Shown here piece by piece: positions 17,732 to 26,654 of a stretch of DNA of 64,000 nt; positions within the stretch are counted from its first letter, which is position 1, and each line of letters opens with the position of its first letter. The notes under the pieces are model-generated. The model was not told the DNA's origin, made no database searches, and saw nothing but the letters and a program-made list of their open reading frames with translations. The position numbers and the translations under genes are program-made. This DNA comes from Azophilus sp965199705 (lineage in GTDB: Bacteria; Pseudomonadota; Gammaproteobacteria; Pseudomonadales; Azotimanducaceae), in NCBI GenBank assembly GCA_965199705.1, contig OZ241359.1, forward strand, positions 2,046,001 through 2,110,000, written 5' to 3'.

Positions 17732-18885
17732 TGCATTGCCGCCATGTCAGGCGTTTGCCGCCCGCGCATCTGATACAGGCTCAGCCAGCGCTGCTCGAAT
17801 GTCCGATACAGCATCGGGTGATCAGACACGACAACCACTTCATGGTTCAGATAGAACGAAGGCAGAGTCCAGTTCAGGCTGCCGAAGACCGACCTGCGCA
17901 AGTTGCCGGCGCGAATGAGCAGAAACTTCAGGTGCAGGGGCGCGGATGCCCAGGACGCCTGCTCAGCATTCACGCGACGGCCCGAACACTTCCCTCCCCT
18001 CGCTGTAGCTGGCGCAGACGCTTGGGACACCTGCCCGCCATGACGAATAAATTCGATGCCCGCTGACACAAATTGTCGCGCTACACGGTCCGGCGTCCGA
18101 CGTCTGCTCATGGCGCCCAGAATGCACACCGAAGCGCCTCGCTCGGCAAGCGAGACAAGCGCTCTGGTCAATTGTCGAGCCCGCAGGTGCGACGCTGCCA
18201 GGCACACTTCCGAGTCCTCGCCGAGTTGATCGAGCAGGGCGAGCACCGGATTTCTGCCGACGCGCGGCCAGAAGTGAATGCGCAGATCAGGCTGAATCAA
18301 GTCCCGCGTCCTGACCGAGGCCAGGCGGTGGAACAACCCGGGCGGGCGTTCGTGCAGCATGCGCACATGCTCGGTCAGGCGTTGCGCTGGCGCCGGCGCG
18401 CGCAAGCCGACCAGAAAATTGTCGCCTGCGTCCTGGTCACCGATATCGGCAATGGTTGCCGGCGAGAGTTCGGGATCATCTCCAGACGGATTGAAGGAGC
18501 CGATATAGGCAATCGGCTCGGGATGCGAAAAGCAGTAGATCTTCTCGTGAATCTGCGGGCGAAAGGATCTGTGCGCCGGGCTCGGCAATCCGGGCAGGGT
18601 TACCAGACGCAAGCCACCGCCCAGCCCGTCTGCGCCCGACAGCATGTCAATCACGGCATCGTTGGCGCGGGGGCGTCGAGGCCGGGCCGAGAGCACCACA
18701 CGCACGTCAACACCGCGTCTCGCTGCCTGCAGCAGATCAGCCGCCAGCCGCCTGTCCCGAAAGTAGTAGGTCACCCAGTGGATCGAACCGCCAGCCGGCA
18801 CGGCGCGCACCCGCTCACTCAACAGATCGCGCAAGTGGCCTCGGGGCGCATCGGGGCCACCGAAATGTGCTTCAACGTCGTCCAT
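17728..18885 (-). CDS. phospholipase D-like protein with two HKD-type sites
   Basis: 385 residues. Two phospholipase-D-superfamily sites are present: IHEKIYCF followed by IGSFNPSGDD near residue 150, and LHLKFLLI followed by FGSLNWTLPS near residue 330; the HxK and GS(F/L)N parts are clear in both. The family hydrolyses or transfers phosphodiesters, as in phospholipases, cardiolipin synthase and some nucleases. No signal peptide is seen with the ATG at 18,885; reading from 18,936 adds 17 residues. It is the first gene of the surface-glycan operon and overlaps the next gene by four bases. A role in attaching or modifying a phosphodiester-linked glycan or lipid is inference. Confidence 0.8.
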   Translation of the reverse strand: MDDVEAHFGGPDAPRGHLRDLLSERVRAVPAGGSIHWVTYYFRDRRLAADLLQAARRGVDVRVVLSARPRRPRANDAVIDMLSGADGLGGGLRLVTLPGLPSPAHRSFRPQIHEKIYCFSHPEPIAYIGSFNPSGDDPELSPATIADIGDQDAGDNFLVGLRAPAPAQRLTEHVRMLHERPPGLFHRLASVRTRDLIQPDLRIHFWPRVGRNPVLALLDQLGEDSEVCLAASHLRARQLTRALVSLAERGASVCILGAMSRRRTPDRVARQFVSAGIEFIRHGGQVSQASAPATARGGKCSGRRVNAEQASWASAPLHLKFLLIRAGNLRRSVFGSLNWTLPSFYLNHEVVVVSDHPMLYRTFEQRWLSLYQMRGRQTPDMAAMH

Positions 18886-18962
18886 GCCTGTCTTCTGTGG
18901 CCATGCGCGGCCCGGGGCTGACTCGCCAGGCCGCATTTCGAGATACTCTGGCGAGAACCTGC

Positions 18963-19871
18963 CTACTGCAAATACGCACGCAGGGCCTGACAGGCCTCGG
19001 CCACCGCCTCGCCAGCCGCATCGATCATGGCGAAAAAGCCGTGCATCATACCGTCATAGCAGCTCAGCCGGACGTCGCCGCCTGCTGCTTGCATGCCTTC
19101 GGCGTAGGCGATGCCCTCATCGCGCAACGGGTCGAATTCGGCCACCTGAACCAGGGCCGGTGGCAGGCCGACCAGATTTCCAACCATCGGCGCGGCGTAT
19201 GGATCTGCGCGATGGGCGGCCTTGGGGTCGTAGAGGTTCCAGAACCATTCCATGGCCTGGCGTGTGAGCAGATAGCCTTCGCCATTTTCGCGATAGGACG
19301 GGCGCTCGAAGCAGGTGTCCGTCACCGGATAGATCAACAACTGAAAGGCGATGTCCGGCCCGCTTCGATCACGAGCCATTTGCGCCGTCACCGCCGCCAG
19401 ATTGCCGCCGGCGCTGTCACCGCCCACGGCCAGCCGCTGCCCGGTCAATCCGAGTTCGCGGGCGTGGCCGGCAACCCAGGCAGTCGCGTTGTAGCAATCA
19501 TTGGCGGCGCCAGGAAACGGCGTTTCCGGCGCCAGGCGATAGTCCACTGCCACCACCACAGCGCCACTTCCGGCAGCGAGCCGGCGACAGGTTTCGTCAT
19601 GGCTGTCGAGCCCGCCGAGCACCCAGCCGCCGCCGTGAAAGTACACAAGAACGCCGCCATCCGCAGCCTTGGGTCGATAAACCCGTATCGGCGCCTCGCC
19701 CCCATCCGACGGAATATTGAAATTCTCGGTGGCGGCCACCTGAGTGGGCTGCTCGGGCGGCGGCGTCAGGCTTAGCTGGCGCGCTTCGGCAACGCTGAGC
19801 TTGCTGAGTTCCGCCATGCCAAGGGCAGCCATCGCATCAAGCACCTGTTGACATTGTGGATGCAGGGGCAT
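18963..19871 (-). CDS. alpha/beta hydrolase of the hormone-sensitive lipase family
   Basis: 302 residues. The oxyanion-hole motif HGGGWVLGG near residue 78 and the nucleophile elbow GDSAGGNLAA near residue 150 define a family IV (HSL-type) esterase. The catalytic Asp is probable in the DPLRDEG stretch, and the His in GMMHGFFAM. It would hydrolyse short-chain carboxylic esters in the cytoplasm. The gene is transcribed away from the methylmalonyl-CoA mutase operon with a 96-bp divergent gap. No functional link with either neighbour is evident. Confidence 0.85.
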   Translation of the reverse strand: MPLHPQCQQVLDAMAALGMAELSKLSVAEARQLSLTPPPEQPTQVAATENFNIPSDGGEAPIRVYRPKAADGGVLVYFHGGGWVLGGLDSHDETCRRLAAGSGAVVVAVDYRLAPETPFPGAANDCYNATAWVAGHARELGLTGQRLAVGGDSAGGNLAAVTAQMARDRSGPDIAFQLLIYPVTDTCFERPSYRENGEGYLLTRQAMEWFWNLYDPKAAHRADPYAAPMVGNLVGLPPALVQVAEFDPLRDEGIAYAEGMQAAGGDVRLSCYDGMMHGFFAMIDAAGEAVAEACQALRAYLQ

Positions 19872-19933
19872 GTTTCAATCCTCATATTTCCAGGGCGAAG
19901 CCTACACCGAGCAAAGCCCCCGTGTGAATGGCG

Positions 19934-19939
19934 TATAAT
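19934..19939 (+). promoter_or_regulatory. candidate -10 box of the mutase operon
   Basis: A perfect TATAAT lies 28 bp upstream of the mutase ATG in the short divergent region. No good -35 hexamer is visible at 16-18 bp spacing, so an activator may be needed, or this match may be chance. Confidence 0.35.
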
Positions 19940-19967
19940 TGCAGATCGTGTTTCAGCGCATGATCTG

Positions 19968-22103
19968 ATGACCGAAAACGACCGCGATCGCTGGCAGGCG
20001 CTGGCCGAAAAAGAACTGCGAGGCGCGCCCCTGGCGTCGCTCACGCGCCCCTCCGCGGAGGGCATTGATATCAAGCCGCTGTACACTGCGGACGACCTCG
20101 ACAACATTGCCCACCTGAACTCACTGCCCGGCCTGGCGCCCTTCGCACGCGGCCCGCGCGCCACCATGTACGCCAACCGTCCCTGGACCATTCGTCAATA
20201 CGCAGGATTCTCGACAGCCGAAGAATCCAATCGCTTCTATCGCGCCAATCTGGCCGCCGGGCAGAAGGGTCTCTCGGTCGCGTTCGATCTGGCCACGCAC
20301 CGAGGCTATGACTCCGACCATCCCAGGGTCGCCGGTGATGTCGGCAAGGCCGGCGTCGCCATCGACTCGGTGGAAGACATGAAAATCCTGTTCGACGGCA
20401 TTCCGCTCGATCAGATGTCGGTGTCCATGACAATGAACGGCGCTGTCCTGCCGGTTCTGGCCGGCTACATAGTCGCCGGCGAGGAACAGGGCGTAGCCCC
20501 GGCCAGCCTCTCGGGCACGATTCAGAACGACATCCTGAAAGAATTCATGGTGCGCAACACCTACATTTATCCGCCCAGGGAGAGCATGCGCATCGTCGCG
20601 GACATCATCGGCCACACCGCCGAACACATGCCCCGCTTCAACTCCATCTCCATCTCCGGCTATCACATGCAGGAGGCCGGCGCCAACCTGGTTCAGGAGC
20701 TGGCATTCACCCTGGCGGACGGCATCGAGTACGTGCGCGCGGCCCTGGCCACGGGCATCGAAATCGACAAGTTCGCGCCCCGGCTTTCGTTTTTTTTCTG
20801 CATTGGCATGAACTTCTTTCTGGAGGTCGCCAAGCTGCGTGCGGCGCGCATCCTCTGGGCCGAGCTCATGGCCGAATTCAAGCCCCGGAACCCGGCCTCG
20901 TCGATGTTGCGCACCCACTGCCAGACGTCCGGCGTCTCCCTGCAAGAGCAGGACCCGTACAACAACGTGGTGCGCACTACCATCGAGGCGCTGGCGGCGG
21001 TGCTCGGCGGCACCCAGAGCCTGCACACCAACGCCTTCGATGAGGCCATCGCCCTGCCGACGCCCTTCTCCGCGCGCATCGCCCGCAACACCCAGATCAT
21101 CCTCGCCGAGGAAGCCGGCGTTACGGGCACGGTCGATCCCCTGGGCGGCAGCTACTATGTCGAAAGCCTGACCGCTTCCCTGGTGGCGGAAGCACGCAAG
21201 CTGATTGACGAGGTGGAAGCCCTGGGCGGCATGACCCAGGCGGTCGCCGCCGGCATGCCGAAACAGCGAATTGAAGAAACAGCGGCCCTGCGCCAGGCGC
21301 GCGTCGAGCGTGGCGAGGAGATCATCGTCGGCGTCAACAAGTATCGGCTCGACACGGAAGACAGCACGGTGGACGTGCTGGAAATAGACAACACGCGAGT
21401 GCGCGAGGCTCAGATCAGGCGGCTGACCGAAGTGCGCCGGAAACGAGACGAAGCCTCGGTACAGGAGACGCTCGCGCAACTCGCAGATGCGACGGATTCA
21501 GGCGAGAACCTGCTCGCACGGAGTATCGAAGCCAGCCGCCGCCGGGCGACGGTCGGCGAAATCTCCAGCGCCCTGGAGGCCAGATGGGGCCGCCATCAGG
21601 CAGTGGCCAGGATCACGCCAGGCGTCTATCGGCAGGGCCATGCAAACAGCGACGCATTCAATGAAGTGGCCGAAGAAATCCGTACCTTCTCGGATCTCGA
21701 AGGCCGAGCGCCGAGCATTCTGGTAGTCAAGCTCGGCCAGGATGGGCATGATCGAGGCGCCAAGGTTATCTGTAATGCGTTCAACGATTTCGGGTTTTCC
21801 GTGCATGCCGGAGACCTGTTTCAGACTCCGGAGGAAGCAGCCTCCGACGCCATACAGCACGGTGTCGACGTGGTCGGCGTCTCAACTCTCGCAGGCGGCC
21901 ACAAGACGCTGGCGCCGCACCTGATCAAGGCCTTGCGAGAGCAGGGCGCGGACGACATTCTGGTGGTCTGCGGCGGCGTGATCCCACAACAGGACTACGC
22001 CTTCCTGAAGGACGCCGGTGTCGCCGCCATCTTCGGCCCGGGCACCGACATTCCAGGCGCGGCCCGCGATATTCTGGCGCTGATTCCCGGTCGCAACCGT
22101 TAG
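19968..22103 (+). CDS. scpA: methylmalonyl-CoA mutase, single-chain form
   Basis: 711 residues, close to the usual 714 of single-chain mutases. The catalytic barrel has TIRQYAGFSTAEESNRFY, FDLATHRGYDSDHP and MTMNGAVLPVLAG. The C-terminal B12-binding domain has the DGHDRGAKVI cobalt-ligand motif near residue 595. It interconverts (R)-methylmalonyl-CoA and succinyl-CoA with adenosylcobalamin. The ATG at 19,968 gives the family start (MTENDRDRW); no strong ribosome site precedes it. The epimerase gene follows within 38 bp, completing the propionate route apart from the carboxylase and the mutase chaperone, which are not in the window. Ethylmalonyl-CoA mutase is less likely given the motifs. Confidence 0.93.
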   Translation: MTENDRDRWQALAEKELRGAPLASLTRPSAEGIDIKPLYTADDLDNIAHLNSLPGLAPFARGPRATMYANRPWTIRQYAGFSTAEESNRFYRANLAAGQKGLSVAFDLATHRGYDSDHPRVAGDVGKAGVAIDSVEDMKILFDGIPLDQMSVSMTMNGAVLPVLAGYIVAGEEQGVAPASLSGTIQNDILKEFMVRNTYIYPPRESMRIVADIIGHTAEHMPRFNSISISGYHMQEAGANLVQELAFTLADGIEYVRAALATGIEIDKFAPRLSFFFCIGMNFFLEVAKLRAARILWAELMAEFKPRNPASSMLRTHCQTSGVSLQEQDPYNNVVRTTIEALAAVLGGTQSLHTNAFDEAIALPTPFSARIARNTQIILAEEAGVTGTVDPLGGSYYVESLTASLVAEARKLIDEVEALGGMTQAVAAGMPKQRIEETAALRQARVERGEEIIVGVNKYRLDTEDSTVDVLEIDNTRVREAQIRRLTEVRRKRDEASVQETLAQLADATDSGENLLARSIEASRRRATVGEISSALEARWGRHQAVARITPGVYRQGHANSDAFNEVAEEIRTFSDLEGRAPSILVVKLGQDGHDRGAKVICNAFNDFGFSVHAGDLFQTPEEAASDAIQHGVDVVGVSTLAGGHKTLAPHLIKALREQGADDILVVCGGVIPQQDYAFLKDAGVAAIFGPGTDIPGAARDILALIPGRNR

Positions 22104-22141
22104 CCCGCAGCGCACTCACCACAGGGAAAGGAGCCAAGCCG

Positions 22142-22564
22142 ATGATCGGACGTCTTAACCATGTTGCCATCGTGGCGCCGGATCTGAATGCCGCCGCTGA
22201 TCTGTACAGAAGTCACCTCGGCGCCGAAGTGTCTGCCCCCGTGCCACTGCCAGAGCATGGCGTCACCACCGTGTTCGTGAACCTGCCAAACAGCAAGGTC
22301 GAACTGCTGCACCCACTCGGCGAAGATTCGCCGGTCCGCCGGTTTCTGCAGAACAATCCAGCCGGCGGCATGCACCATATCTGCTACGAAGTGCCGGATC
22401 TCGGCGCCGCCATTACACATCTTGTCAATCAGGGCGCCCGGGTGCTCGGCGATGGCCAACCAAAGATCGGCGCACACGGCCTGCCAGTCGTCTTTTTGCA
22501 TCCGAAGGATTTCTGCGGCACTCTGATCGAACTCGAAGAGGTGGCAGCTGACGCGGAGGCCTGA
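22142..22564 (+). CDS. mce: methylmalonyl-CoA epimerase
   Basis: 140 residues of the vicinal-oxygen-chelate fold, with RLNHVAIVAPDLNAAADLY at the N-terminus and GGMHHICYEVPDL containing the second metal His near residue 78. Glu ligands are likely in KVELLHPLGEDSPV and LIELEE. It converts (S)- to (R)-methylmalonyl-CoA for the mutase. A good AAAGGAG ribosome site precedes the ATG. It is the middle gene of a three-gene operon. Confidence 0.93.
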   Translation: MIGRLNHVAIVAPDLNAAADLYRSHLGAEVSAPVPLPEHGVTTVFVNLPNSKVELLHPLGEDSPVRRFLQNNPAGGMHHICYEVPDLGAAITHLVNQGARVLGDGQPKIGAHGLPVVFLHPKDFCGTLIELEEVAADAEA

Positions 22565-22567
22565 TCC

Positions 22568-23338
22568 ATGCACAAGTACTGCAAGACGGAGCAATCCGGC
22601 CACGTCCTGATCGTCACCATAAACCGCCCGGAACGCCTGAACGCGCTGCATCCGCCGGCAAACATCGAATTGGGCGAAGTGTTTAACGCCTTCGCCGAAA
22701 ACGACGACCTCCGGGCGGCCATCATCACCGGCGCCGGACGCGCGTTTTCGGCCGGTAACGATTTGCGCTATCAGGCCGAAGGGGGCGTGCGTGCGCCCAT
22801 GCCAATGGGCTTTGGCGGCCTCAGTCATCGATACGACATGCAAAAGCCGGTGATCGCAGCCGTCAATGGCGTTGCCATGGGTGGCGGCTTCGAAATCGCC
22901 CTCGCCTGCGATCTCATCATCGCTTCAGAGCGTGCCGTGTTTGCGTTGCCGGAACCACGCGTTGGCCTCGCCGCGCTGGCCGGCGGCCTGACTCGACTGC
23001 CGCGGGAAATCGGCCCCAAGCGCGCGCTCGGCATGATCCTCACCGGCCGGCATGTACCAGCGACAGAGGGCCAGGACCTCGGCTTCGTGACCGCGGTGGT
23101 CGAACACGATAGTCTGATGGACGAGGCGATGCGCTGGGCGGAACAGATCTGCGCCTGCGCCCCGCTATCCGTTCGCGCCAGCAAGGATGTGGTCTATCGC
23201 AGCCTCGACGCGGCCTCGCTGGAAGACGCCATGAGCCAGAGCTATGAGTCGGTTCGGACGATGTTCGCCAGTGCAGACTTCATCGAAGGCCCGAAAGCGT
23301 TTGCCGAGAAGCGCAAGCCGCGCTGGCAGGGACGATAG
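22568..23338 (+). CDS. enoyl-CoA hydratase/isomerase family protein
   Basis: 256 residues with the crotonase oxyanion motifs AFSAGNDLRY and GVAMGGGFEIALACD. Both hydratase-type acidic residues appear, in the GGGFE stretch near residue 100 and in LPEPRVGLAALAGG near residue 118. It starts three bases after the epimerase stop and is clearly co-transcribed. It may hydrate an enoyl-CoA in the degradation of branched-chain or odd-chain compounds, which end at methylmalonyl-CoA; the substrate is inference. Carnitinyl-CoA dehydratase-type activity is another possibility within the family. Confidence 0.88.
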   Translation: MHKYCKTEQSGHVLIVTINRPERLNALHPPANIELGEVFNAFAENDDLRAAIITGAGRAFSAGNDLRYQAEGGVRAPMPMGFGGLSHRYDMQKPVIAAVNGVAMGGGFEIALACDLIIASERAVFALPEPRVGLAALAGGLTRLPREIGPKRALGMILTGRHVPATEGQDLGFVTAVVEHDSLMDEAMRWAEQICACAPLSVRASKDVVYRSLDAASLEDAMSQSYESVRTMFASADFIEGPKAFAEKRKPRWQGR

Positions 23339-23516
23339 CAAGCCAGCCTGCCGCCCAATGGTTCGCGGCTGCAACCCCCGAGTCCTGGTGCGCGACCGCT
23401 CGTTCTTCAGGATTTCTTCACGGGATTACGGCGAATCTTCATCGGACTCGCGTCTTTTCTTGCAGTTCAGTGGGCAGAATCGATCTTGGACATGTGCACG
23501 GACTGATCTAGCGACC

Positions 23517-23624
23517 ATGGACCCACTGGATTTTGCCAGCTCCCCGGTGCTCGCCCTGCTGCTCTTGACAGGCGCGGCTCTCTGGTATCGGGCTCTGGCC
23601 CGCAAGACGCGCAGAAAAGGCTAG
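23517..23624 (+). CDS. possible 35-residue single-span membrane peptide
   Basis: A short frame MDPLDFASSPVLALLLLTGAA... has one hydrophobic segment (about residues 10-23) and a basic tail RALARKTRRKG, the layout of a small inner-membrane protein with its C-terminus in the cytoplasm. There is no convincing ribosome site and no recognised relative. It lies in the 399-bp gap between the hydratase and cysNC, where I see nothing else besides a weak terminator. Confidence 0.25.
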   Translation: MDPLDFASSPVLALLLLTGAALWYRALARKTRRKG

Positions 23625-23634
23625 GCAAGGCCAA

Positions 23635-23670
23635 GCAAGAAAAGCCCGGACAGCCCGCTCGAATACCGGG
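23635..23670 (-). terminator. weak intrinsic terminator-like hairpin after cysNC
   Basis: Read on the minus strand, a CCCGG...CCGGG stem with a loop of about 16 bases is followed by CTTTTCTT, 68-103 bp beyond the cysNC stop. The stem is short and the U-run broken, so function is doubtful. Confidence 0.3.
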
Positions 23671-23737
23671 TAGCCAGCCGAAACACCAGGCAGCCCGCCT
23701 GGACGCATACATGGATAGAAAAACCAGCCTGCAGGTT

Positions 23738-25639
23738 TCAAGTGCTCAGGAAACCAGAGTCCTTCAGGTAGGCCAGTAGCTGTTCCACGTTTTCTTCCGG
23801 TGAATGGTCCACCGTGTCGAGCGTCAGTTCGGCCCGGTTCGGCCTCTGATACTCCGCATCCACGCCTGTGAAGTTTTGTAGCTGGCCGGACCGGGCCTTG
23901 CGATAGAGACCCTTCGGATCCCGAGATTCGCAGACGGCAAGCGGCGTATCGACGAACACCTCGATGAATTCTCCGACATCCATCAGACCGCGCACCATGC
24001 GACGGTCCGATCGATACGGTGAGATGAAGGCGACCAGCACGATCAGGCCAGCATCCACCATGAGCTTGGCGGTTTCGCCAATACGCCGGATGTTCTCGAC
24101 ACGATCGGTTTCGGTAAAGCCGAGGTCCCGAGTCAGACCATGGCGCACATTGTCGCCGTCCAGCACATAGGTGTGCCGGTGCAGATCGTGCAACCGGCTT
24201 TCCAGCAGGTTGGCGAGGGTGGACTTGCCGGACCCGGACAATCCGGTCAGCCAGATCACACAGGGCCGTTGATGCTTGAGCGCGGCTCGGTGCGCCTTGT
24301 CCACGCTGAGCGCCTGCCAGGTGACATTGTCGGCGCGGCGCAGGGAGAAATCGAACATGCCAGCGCCGACTGTGGCGTTGCTCTGGCGGTCGATCAGGAT
24401 GAAGCTGCCGAGCGTCCGATTCCTGGCAAAGGGCTCGAAGACGATCGGTTCACCGAGGCTCAGGTTCACCACGCCTATCTCGTTCTTGCCGAGATTGCGG
24501 GCGGCTTGTTGGCTCTGCGCATCCACATCAAGCGCATGCTTGATTTGCGTGACCACGCAGCCCACCGTCCGCGCAGCGCACTTCAGGCGATACTGTCGGC
24601 CCGGAATCAGCTTGTCGTCCGACATCCACAGCAAGTGCGCCGCAAGTTGATCCGATGTCGGCGGCGCCTGCTCCGGATCGCACAGGACGTCACCACGGCT
24701 GAGGTCAATCTCGTCCGCCAACGTCAGTGTGACCGCCTCTCCCGCCACAGCGCTCGGCAACGGCCCGTTCATGGCCACGAGTTCGCGCACCCGACTGACT
24801 TGGCCGGAAGGCAGGGCCAGCACCGGCTGCCCAGGCGCGACCGTGCCCGACGCAATGTTGCCGCAGAAGCCTCGAAATCCCGCGTCAGGCCGGCTCACGC
24901 GCTGAATCGGCAGCCGCAGGACGCCGCCTTCGGGTCGCTGGTCCATAACCACCGATTCCAGCCAGGGCAACAACGCCGGGCCTTGGTACCAGGGCAGGCG
25001 AGCGCTCGGGGCCGTGATATTGTCACCAGCCAGTGCGGATACCGGAATAGACGTCACATCGCACTCGCCGAGACGCGCCGCGAACACCCGATAGTCCGCT
25101 TCAATGGCAGCAAACACGGCCTCGTCGTAGTCCACCAGATCCATCTTGTTGATCGCGAGCACGAAGTCGCGAATTCCAAAGAGATGGGCAATGGTCGTGT
25201 GCCGGCGGGTCTGAGTGAGCACCCCCTTCTGTGCATCCACGAGTATTACCGCCAGTTCCGAGTTGGACGCACCCGTCGCCATGTTGCGGGTGTATTGCTC
25301 GTGCCCGGGCGTATCGGCCACCACGAACTTGCGCCGGTCGGTTGCGAAGTAACGATAGGCGACATCAATCGTGATGCCCTGCTCCCGCTCAGCCGCCAGA
25401 CCGTCCACCAGCAAGGCAAAATCAACCTGCGGCCCGGCCTTGCCCTGTTTGCGACTGTCAGACTCAAGCGTCATGAGTTGATCGTCGAATATCAGTTTGG
25501 CGTCGTGCAGGAGGCGGCCGATCAAGGTGCTCTTGCCATCATCGACGCTACCGCAGGTGAGGAAGCGCAAGGTCGTGCCCGCCGCCTGTTCGGCGAGCCA
25601 TTGATCGAGATTCGGCGACGGGTTGGCTGGCTCGGTCAA
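23738..25639 (-). CDS. cysN: bifunctional sulfate adenylyltransferase large subunit/APS kinase
   Basis: 633 residues. Residues 1 to about 430 are the GTPase subunit CysN, with GSVDDGKSTLIGRLL near residue 31, DTPGHEQYTRNMATGA near residue 112 and NKMDLVDY near residue 166. The last 190 residues are APS kinase (CysC) with its P-loop GLSGSGKSTL near residue 460. With CysD it forms APS from ATP and sulfate, driven by GTP, and then PAPS. The ATG overlaps the cysD stop by four bases. PAPS made here could feed the sulfotransferase encoded at 51,539 as well as cysteine synthesis; no sulfite-forming reductases are in the window. Confidence 0.95.
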   Translation of the reverse strand: MTEPANPSPNLDQWLAEQAAGTTLRFLTCGSVDDGKSTLIGRLLHDAKLIFDDQLMTLESDSRKQGKAGPQVDFALLVDGLAAEREQGITIDVAYRYFATDRRKFVVADTPGHEQYTRNMATGASNSELAVILVDAQKGVLTQTRRHTTIAHLFGIRDFVLAINKMDLVDYDEAVFAAIEADYRVFAARLGECDVTSIPVSALAGDNITAPSARLPWYQGPALLPWLESVVMDQRPEGGVLRLPIQRVSRPDAGFRGFCGNIASGTVAPGQPVLALPSGQVSRVRELVAMNGPLPSAVAGEAVTLTLADEIDLSRGDVLCDPEQAPPTSDQLAAHLLWMSDDKLIPGRQYRLKCAARTVGCVVTQIKHALDVDAQSQQAARNLGKNEIGVVNLSLGEPIVFEPFARNRTLGSFILIDRQSNATVGAGMFDFSLRRADNVTWQALSVDKAHRAALKHQRPCVIWLTGLSGSGKSTLANLLESRLHDLHRHTYVLDGDNVRHGLTRDLGFTETDRVENIRRIGETAKLMVDAGLIVLVAFISPYRSDRRMVRGLMDVGEFIEVFVDTPLAVCESRDPKGLYRKARSGQLQNFTGVDAEYQRPNRAELTLDTVDHSPEENVEQLLAYLKDSGFLST

Positions 25640-26604
25640 AAGTAACCCTCCCGCTTTTTCTTTTCCATGGACGCGGCTTCATCCTGGTCGATGATGCGAC
25701 CCTGCCGCTCCGAGGTGCGCGCCACCAGCATTTCCTGAATGACGCCGGTCAGGTCTTCGGCGTCCGATTCGATTGCGGCGGTCAACGGATAGCAGCCGAG
25801 GGTCCGGAAACGCACCATGCGCTGCTCAGGCTTCTCGCCGGGCGTCAATGGCAGGCGGTTGTCATCCACCAGGATCCACTGGCCCCGACGCGCCACCACT
25901 GGCCGCCGACGCGCAAAGTAGAGCGGGACGATGGGGATCTGCTCCTGATGCAGGTATTGCCAGATGTCGAGTTCGGTCCAATTGGACAGCGGGAACACGC
26001 GCATGCTCTCGCCAGCCCGCACCCGGCCGTTGTAAAGGCTCCAGAGCTCGGGCCGCTGATTCTTCGGGTCCCACCGGTGATGCGCGTTGCGAAAGGAGAA
26101 GATGCGCTCCTTGGCGCGCGACTTCTCCTCATCCCGGCGGGCGCCGCCAAAGGCCGCATCGAAACCACCCGCATCCAGTGCCTGTTTCAGCGCCTGGGTC
26201 TTCATCACGTCCGTGTGCACCTCGGCGCCGTGGCTGATCGGGCCGATGCCGCGCGCCAGCCCGTCCGCATTCTGATGCACGATCAGGTTCACGCCCGGTT
26301 GCTGCGCCACTCGATCACGAAAGGCGATCATCTCCCGGAATTTCCAGCCGGTATCAACATGCAGCAGCGGGAATGGCAGTGGCGCCGGATAGAATGCCTT
26401 GCGCGCCAGATGCAGCATGACCGACGAATCCTTGCCGATCGAATAGAGCATCACCGGGTTCTGTGCCTCGGCCAGCACTTCCCGCATAATGTGAACGCTC
26501 TCGGCTTCCAGCCGCTGGAGATGCGTGAGTTGCCGCAAGTGGATCGGCTCATGTCGGACCGAGCGCCATATTACAGCCGAGACTCCCGGCAAGAACAATG
26601 TCAA
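25636..26604 (-). CDS. cysD: sulfate adenylyltransferase small subunit
   Basis: 322 residues, slightly longer than the usual 302. The core matches CysD throughout: LTHLQRLEAESVHIMREV, the PP-loop YSIGKDSSVMLHLARKAF, HVDTGWKFREM, and the C-terminal half with REGYF at the very end. It adenylates sulfate in complex with CysN. Homology begins at HLRQLTHLQ, so the first 15 or so residues from 26,604 are doubtful; a TTG start within that stretch is possible. The gene is divergent from a membrane-protein gene, with a gap of about 50 bp. Confidence 0.93.
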   Translation of the reverse strand: MTLFLPGVSAVIWRSVRHEPIHLRQLTHLQRLEAESVHIMREVLAEAQNPVMLYSIGKDSSVMLHLARKAFYPAPLPFPLLHVDTGWKFREMIAFRDRVAQQPGVNLIVHQNADGLARGIGPISHGAEVHTDVMKTQALKQALDAGGFDAAFGGARRDEEKSRAKERIFSFRNAHHRWDPKNQRPELWSLYNGRVRAGESMRVFPLSNWTELDIWQYLHQEQIPIVPLYFARRRPVVARRGQWILVDDNRLPLTPGEKPEQRMVRFRTLGCYPLTAAIESDAEDLTGVIQEMLVARTSERQGRIIDQDEAASMEKKKREGYF

Positions 26605-26654
26605 GGCGGTTCAATGGTTATGCCCTGCTGCGGCACTCACGAGGCATTGCGCTC

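Noticed and set aside
20121..21479. 452-codon minus-strand frame
   Set aside because: Opposite strand of the methylmalonyl-CoA mutase; no motifs.
24140..25645. 501-codon frame on the plus strand
   Set aside because: It is the complementary shadow of cysNC and rich in Arg/His; no family resemblance.
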